Shown here piece by piece: positions 59,596 to 64,000 of a stretch of 64,000 bases of DNA (the first letter of the stretch is position 1; each line of letters opens with the position of its first letter). The position numbers were made by a program, and so were the translations under genes. This stretch comes from Dimorphilus gyrociliatus (Eukaryota; Annelida; Polychaeta; Dinophilidae): contig CAJFCJ010000016.1 of assembly GCA_904063045.1 (NCBI GenBank), positions 1 to 64,000 of the forward strand, given 5' to 3'. The notes under the pieces were generated by a model. It saw only the letters and a list, made by a program, of their open reading frames with translations. It was not told where the DNA came from and made no database searches.

Positions 59596-60390
59596 AAAAT
59601 TCACCAGAGCAATTTTAAACTAATCATAAAAAAAATAGTTTTTCTTCCGATTATTTTTCAGATGATCAATTAAAGGAAAAAAATGCTTAATTAACTTGAA
59701 TAGAAATTTCAATGTTTATCTAGTTTCTTTCTTTTATCACTTTATCTCTTTTGGTACTTTTTTTATTTTTACTAAAATAGTACCACCAAACATATCACTA
59801 GAAAACTATCATAATTAGACATGTTAAGGTTTAAGATCTCTTCTATCTTCCATTTATTTTGATTTGAGATGGTGTATGGGGTTGAGGCTTTTTTCGTACT
59901 ATTCTCTCTACGTATCACGCTTATAGTCTAATAGTTTCGGTGACTTTTCACTCATTGACGAAAAATTTGAGGACACCGAAAACGATCTAAAACGACTCTC
60001 CCTCCAGACTTTATAGAATACTTCATCACGTGACTTATCAATTGGAAGAATCAATTATTGAAATCAAAAGAGAAATTATTTCCTGAACAGTATTTTGTAT
60101 ATTCTTCAATTACTGCTTCAATACCGCTTTGTTCTTTTTATTTCGAATAGGATAGCATTTATATTATTGAATTATTGTTTTATACCTTCTTTATAAGAGA
60201 ATACTATATCTCAATGAATATGAGCATATTTCATACTATGATCGAAGAAATTTTCATACCTAACGTTTTTTTGATGGGAAATCAGCGCTTTTTTAATCGC
60301 ACCGCTTGACTAGTGTGTAGGGAATACTGTCTGGTTTCATATACTTTTTACAGATCTCTGATATCTGTTCAGATTTAAAAATTATTTAGA
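59596..60390. other. intergenic region downstream of MFE-2
   Basis: No coding frame of note. Visible items are a 7-bp inverted repeat TGGTACT/AGTACCA at 59752-59785 and an E-box CACGTGAC near 60027. It ends where the transposon-like element begins. Confidence 0.4.
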
Positions 60391-61618
60391 CTTTTTGGCG
60401 ACCAGCTCAATTTCCATACCTCAATTATTTTAAATATATCTAGTAGTTTCCATACCATCTTTATAATATGTGATAAGAGTAGTGAGTCACTCATGAAAAC
60501 TACTCAGTGAATATGGTAATATTGTTACAATACTAATATTAAAATTTTTGAAAATGGCGTATGACACAAAAGTTAGAGATCTTATTAAGAAAAAACATGA
60601 GGAAGGATATTCATATAGAGAGATATCGGAAATGATGAACATTCCTAAAGCATCCATTCAATATATTCTCAAACCAACATATGTTAAAAGTGGAAATGTT
60701 GGAAGACCTAAATCACTCTCAGATAGAGAGAAAAGTCTCATTAAAAAAGAGATAATGAAATTAAAGAATGATTCAAAGAGGATAACAAGTACTAAAATTT
60801 CAACATCCTGCAATTTGAGCGTAAGCCAAACTACTTTGCAAAAAGTCATAAAAGAAATGTTAGAAAAAGATAAAAAGATTCCACAAACCCCTCGATTAAA
60901 ACAGAAGAACAAATTGGAAAGAATAAAAAAATGCAGAGATTGGTTTGAGAAAGCAAGAAAATTTGATCAAATTATATTTTCTGACGAATGTAGCTTCAGT
61001 CTGGGCGGCCCAGATAAGTTTCTAACCTGGCAATTTAATCCTGAAATAGAAGTAAGAAGAAGCAGACACTCAAAGGTTGATGGAGGAGTTATGATTTGGG
61101 GATGTATGGGGCCGGATGGATTGTTGTACATTTCTAGAATTACGGACAAATGTTCTAAAGGGTGGTACTTGTCCCTTCTCAAAAAAGAGGTTCTACCTTT
61201 TTTAAGCAAGCGTTATGGGAAAACTTTTATCTTCCAACAAGACAATGCTCCGTGCCACAAGGCAAAAATTGTTGTTAATTATTTAAAGCAAGAAAAATAT
61301 AATATTCTTGAATGGCCATCTTGTTCCCCAGATCTATCGCCTATTGGAGACGCTTGGCACATATTAAAGAATATGGTGTACGATGGCCGACAGTTTAAAA
61401 AAAATGACGATTTATGGGAAACTATTCTAGAAAATGTGGAAATAATAAACAGAGAAAAGAAACTAGATCTAATATCTCTTCACAAATCCCTGTTAACTAG
61501 AGGACTAAACTGTATACAAAGAAATGGTTTAAAGTTAAAATATTGATATTGATATTATAAATAAATTGTTTATTTAAAAAGAAAAGACCATTTATATGGA
61601 AATTATAGTCAATAAAAA
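60391..61618 (+). mobile_element. Tc1/mariner-like transposon with tentative terminal inverted repeats
   Basis: An approximately 1.23-kb unit containing one transposase. The candidate ends are imperfect inverted repeats. The left end near 60392-60417 reads TTTTTGGCGACCAGC followed by TCAATTTCCATA. The reverse complement of 61594-61617 reads TTTTTATTGACTA followed by TAATTTCCATA. About 19 of 24 aligned positions agree, with one 3-base gap. The size is usual for Tc1/mariner. The ends are AT-rich, so the repeats may be partly chance; the TA duplication is not certain. Confidence 0.5.
60554..61546 (+). CDS. Tc1/mariner-family transposase
   Basis: A single open frame of about 330 codons. ATG 60554 (MAYDTKVRDLIKKKHEEGYS) is the first true ATG. 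The N-terminus has paired helix-turn-helix motifs (YREISEMMNIPKASIQYIL, then a GRPKSL basic hook and SDREKSLIKKEI). The catalytic core follows: FSDECSFSLGG (first Asp), VMIWGCMG, FQQDNAPCHKAK (second Asp), then EWPSCSPDLSPIGDAWHILK. Tc1 enzymes have a Glu two residues after the SPDLNP proline; here that position is Gly and the next residue is Asp, 36 residues after the second Asp. The frame has no stops or introns, so the insertion is fairly recent. Whether it is still active is uncertain. Confidence 0.9.
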   Translation: MAYDTKVRDLIKKKHEEGYSYREISEMMNIPKASIQYILKPTYVKSGNVGRPKSLSDREKSLIKKEIMKLKNDSKRITSTKISTSCNLSVSQTTLQKVIKEMLEKDKKIPQTPRLKQKNKLERIKKCRDWFEKARKFDQIIFSDECSFSLGGPDKFLTWQFNPEIEVRRSRHSKVDGGVMIWGCMGPDGLLYISRITDKCSKGWYLSLLKKEVLPFLSKRYGKTFIFQQDNAPCHKAKIVVNYLKQEKYNILEWPSCSPDLSPIGDAWHILKNMVYDGRQFKKNDDLWETILENVEIINREKKLDLISLHKSLLTRGLNCIQRNGLKLKY

Positions 61619-61779
61619 TAATATCTTGCTTATTTTAAAAACTACATAAATTATAAATCATGTATATTAATATTTTTAAAAATTAAATAGGTCAAAAGCT
61701 AAAGCTTCCTTATCTTTTATTTTTAAATGTTGTATAATATCATTTAATTTTAAATAATTAATTTATAACTGATTTCAAT

Positions 61780-64000
61780 ATGGAAATGTTAATTGGGTTT
61801 TATCAATTAATCTTTGTACTTTCCTTAATTAATACCATAAAAAGTATGATAAAAGACATATCTCGTAGTTTTATACTGTAGTATTTTATTTTTGTCGTAT
61901 TCTCTTTAAGGTTTCGGCCTAGAGGGAGATGTTTTTCCTAATGTTACATGCGAAGGTGATACGATGAGGATAGAATGCGCTTCAGGTTACGCAATAAAAA
62001 TACTCCACGCGTTTTTTGGCAGGGAACAGAGTATAGTAAGACCAGATTTCTGTTTAAATCAAGGAGAGTTTGCTGATCCAACAGTGAGGTTTTTATACAT
62101 TGTAAATTGAAAAGTATGTCAAATATGAACATAATCTTCTCCGATATGAAAGGTGTTTCTTGGATGTGAAAACTTTAGTAGAATACAAGTGCAATTATGA
62201 AAGATATTGCGATCAAAAGGTTGATGGGAATTTATTCTCAATAGCTAAGGATATGGGAAGTAATTGGACTCCAAGTGAATGTCCGAAAGATACAAAACGC
62301 TTCCTAATGGTTGACTATGCTTGTGAAAGTTTGTATTAAAATATAGAAATAAAGAAATATAACGGTTTATTAATAGAAAATTATATTATCTCGAAGGAAT
62401 AAAAATAGCAGAAGCGTGCTACGGAGAAAAGTTATATGCGAATTGTCCTAAAAATTATAAAATTAAGCAACATTCTGTCTTCTTTGGAAGATTAGACGGA
62501 AAAACATGTTTACCGAAGAATAAAGAGTTCTATTCTCAAGCCGAATATGGAATTAGGCAGATTGATAATTATTATCTATGCCATTATAATCAAAGCATAG
62601 TATCAAGTACAATACAGTCAATATGCGAAGATAAAGAAACCTGCATCTTTAACGTTCATGAAAATTTACTTGAAAATTATCCATCTCACCACGAAAATAA
62701 ATGTCCGAAAGATGTTCAAACTTATCTACAATTTTATTATGTTTGTAGTCATCGTTCAAGTATGATTCAAGATTTAAAATGTTATGGAGAAACATTTCAA
62801 CCATCTTGCGGAAAAGGTTATTTAATTAATATAAAATCATCTTTCAGAGGACGATTAACACCAGCCGATGCCCAATGTGAAACGGAACCGTTAGAAAACT
62901 TTAAAGGACCGTAAGAGTTTACTATAAATACAATAAGATATTTAACTTTAGCGATTATTCTTAATATTAAAAAGATGTCAAACGGAATTGATTACTGCCA
63001 TAGCGCAAAGTATTGAAAAATGTCATCTTAAGTCATCTTGTAGTTTACCTAATACTGATACATTTTGGTCCAAATTGAATGCAACTAATCGAGTTTGTAG
63101 CGAAAGCGATAAACCTTTCATGTTTCATTTATACGAATGTAAACCTAGGAGTTCAATTATTGCTTGTCCCAAAACTGCACCAAAAACAATAGAATGTCCT
63201 AAGAATTATGCAATTAAACCTATTTCAGCATTCTTCGGTCGTCATAACGACGTCAATTGTCTTGATCCAAACGAAGAGATAGAAATGGAAACTGCGTAAG
63301 TAACTAGATAAACGTGTAGCTTATTCTATAACAAGCATATCTTAAGTATATTCAACCTCATTTTCAGCTGTTTCTCTGACTCTGATAGAGTATTATCAAA
63401 AGTTAATGAGATATGCCGAGGAAAGAGGGCGTGTAATTTAGAAGCAAATGCGTCAATCTTTTACGATGAAAGTACAGATTCCCGAATGAGATGCAGAGAA
63501 GAGATGTTTTATAAACAATATCTATGGGTAAATTATGAATGCAGCCAAACTAAATGCTTATTTCTATCTGATAAATTGGAAGCTGAAATAGAACAATGTA
63601 TAAGCGATTACAAGAAACTATGTATTCTAGACATGTCAGACAATTGTTTTCGAACTTCGTTAAAGAGTTTAGAAGACGAAAAAGACTGTTTGACGTATAC
63701 AAGACGGTTGAAAGCCTATTACGAGTACTGGTTACCTGCTCATAAGAAGACAATGTGTAACTTTCCAAAGTGTGCTTTTAATTTCGCTCGAAAAGTGCCA
63801 GAAGTGTCCGAAATCTATAGAAAGATTGCTGATCCACAAAAACATTACGTAATCGATCCCGTCAAATGTACATTCATAAAGGAATATGGTAAATTAAGTA
63901 AAGAAGGATCATTACTGGAGCAAAGTTGTCCAGAGGGATCAGCAGCTGTAATGACATTCTATGCAGATATATTTGGTAATTTTGAAGATAATCACGATGC
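61780..64000 (+). CDS. Secreted or membrane protein with tandem SUEL/rhamnose-lectin-like repeats (3' partial)
   Basis: ATG 61780 gives a signal peptide (MEMLIGFYQLIFVLSLINTI). A GTATGA donor and TTTAAG acceptor join K to SFGLEGDVFPNVTC. The protein then has repeated units, each with a CxGE/C-Ile-Cys start, a G-Y/F-A-I-K and F-F/R-G-R segment (VTCEGDTMRIECASGYAIKI, ACYGEKLYANCPKNYKIKQ, LKCYGETFQPSCGKGYLINI, IECPKNYAIKPISAFFGRH) and a C-terminal CP(K/E)D...YxC part (ECPKDTKRFLMVDYACE). This is the Gal_Lectin (SUEL) fold pattern of D-galactoside/L-rhamnose lectins and the latrophilin N-terminus. At least four units are seen; a fifth continues past 64000 without a stop. Nearby introns are 55-75 bp. 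Sugar specificity cannot be read from the sequence. Confidence 0.7.

Noticed and set aside
59752-59785. Inverted repeat TGGTACT/AGTACCA as a terminal repeat or small RNA hairpin
   Set aside because: Only 7 paired bases separated by an AT-rich loop, with no target duplication and no coding content between the arms.
60658-61209. Minus-strand open frames inside the transposase
   Set aside because: They are antisense shadows of the transposase frame.

Overview
The window looks like a stretch of a small, compact, AT-rich animal (metazoan) nuclear genome. Nearly every gene is split by short GT-AG introns (mostly about 50-80 bp, some a few hundred). Genes lie on both strands, usually a few hundred bases apart. 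Animal-specific families are present: a neurexin/Caspr-type receptor, the SH2-ankyrin-SH2 kinase Shark (retained in invertebrates, lost in vertebrates) and several ciliary proteins. A miniaturised annelid such as Dimorphilus would fit, but the species is inference. Several spans below come from joining exons by eye at splice sites, guided by remembered family alignments. No transcript or database search was available.

Layout. 1-1433: 3' end of an unidentified coiled-coil gene. 2250-2976: BLOC1S6 (pallidin). 3210-4146: PEX11G. 4545-6190 (-): CIMAP2/LEXM. 6985-8233 (-): HSD17B12-type 3-oxoacyl-CoA reductase. 9021-10238: conserved multipass membrane protein. 10461-11956: CFAP97D1. 12369-13288 (-): TRAPPC1. 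13902-15240 (-): mitochondrial-type branched-chain aminotransferase. 15241-20814: the largest non-coding stretch, with a candidate promoter and 5' UTR exon near 18250-18363. 20875-29614: a large neurexin/Caspr-like receptor. 29819-31491 (-) and 31577-34292 (+): a head-to-head pair of CCP-like type II membrane protein genes. 34832-37967: HECTD3. 38339-40910: OST3/OST6 subunit (TUSC3/MAGT1) with a duplicated 64-nt exon. 41183-41255: tRNA-Val(CAC). 41576-44357: Shark kinase. 44710-50398 (-): alpha-catulin. 50731-51030: SSNA1. 51357-53437 (-): LRR protein with a lysine-rich linker. 53906-55908: INTS13/Asunder. 56359-59595: HSD17B4-type MFE-2. 60391-61618: Tc1/mariner-like element. 61780 to the window end: gene with tandem SUEL-lectin-like repeats.

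Themes. Three genes concern fatty-acid and peroxisome biology (PEX11G, HSD17B12, MFE-2). Several are ciliary or microtubular (CIMAP2, CFAP97D1, SSNA1, perhaps the LRR protein). Others serve trafficking and protein processing (BLOC1S6, TRAPPC1, OST3/6, HECTD3) or adhesion and signalling (neurexin-like, alpha-catulin, Shark). There is no sign that neighbours form pathways, although several pairs are divergent and share short upstream regions.

The strongest unusual signals are: (1) two equal-length 64-nt alternative exons in the OST3/6 gene that cannot be used together without a frameshift; (2) a receptor with the full alpha-neurexin LNS/EGF order plus a Caspr-type fibrinogen-like domain and a tail lacking the PDZ ligand; (3) the head-to-head CCP-like pair; (4) an INTS13 that stops before the usual C-terminal extension; (5) a transposase with an intact frame but a displaced third catalytic acid.
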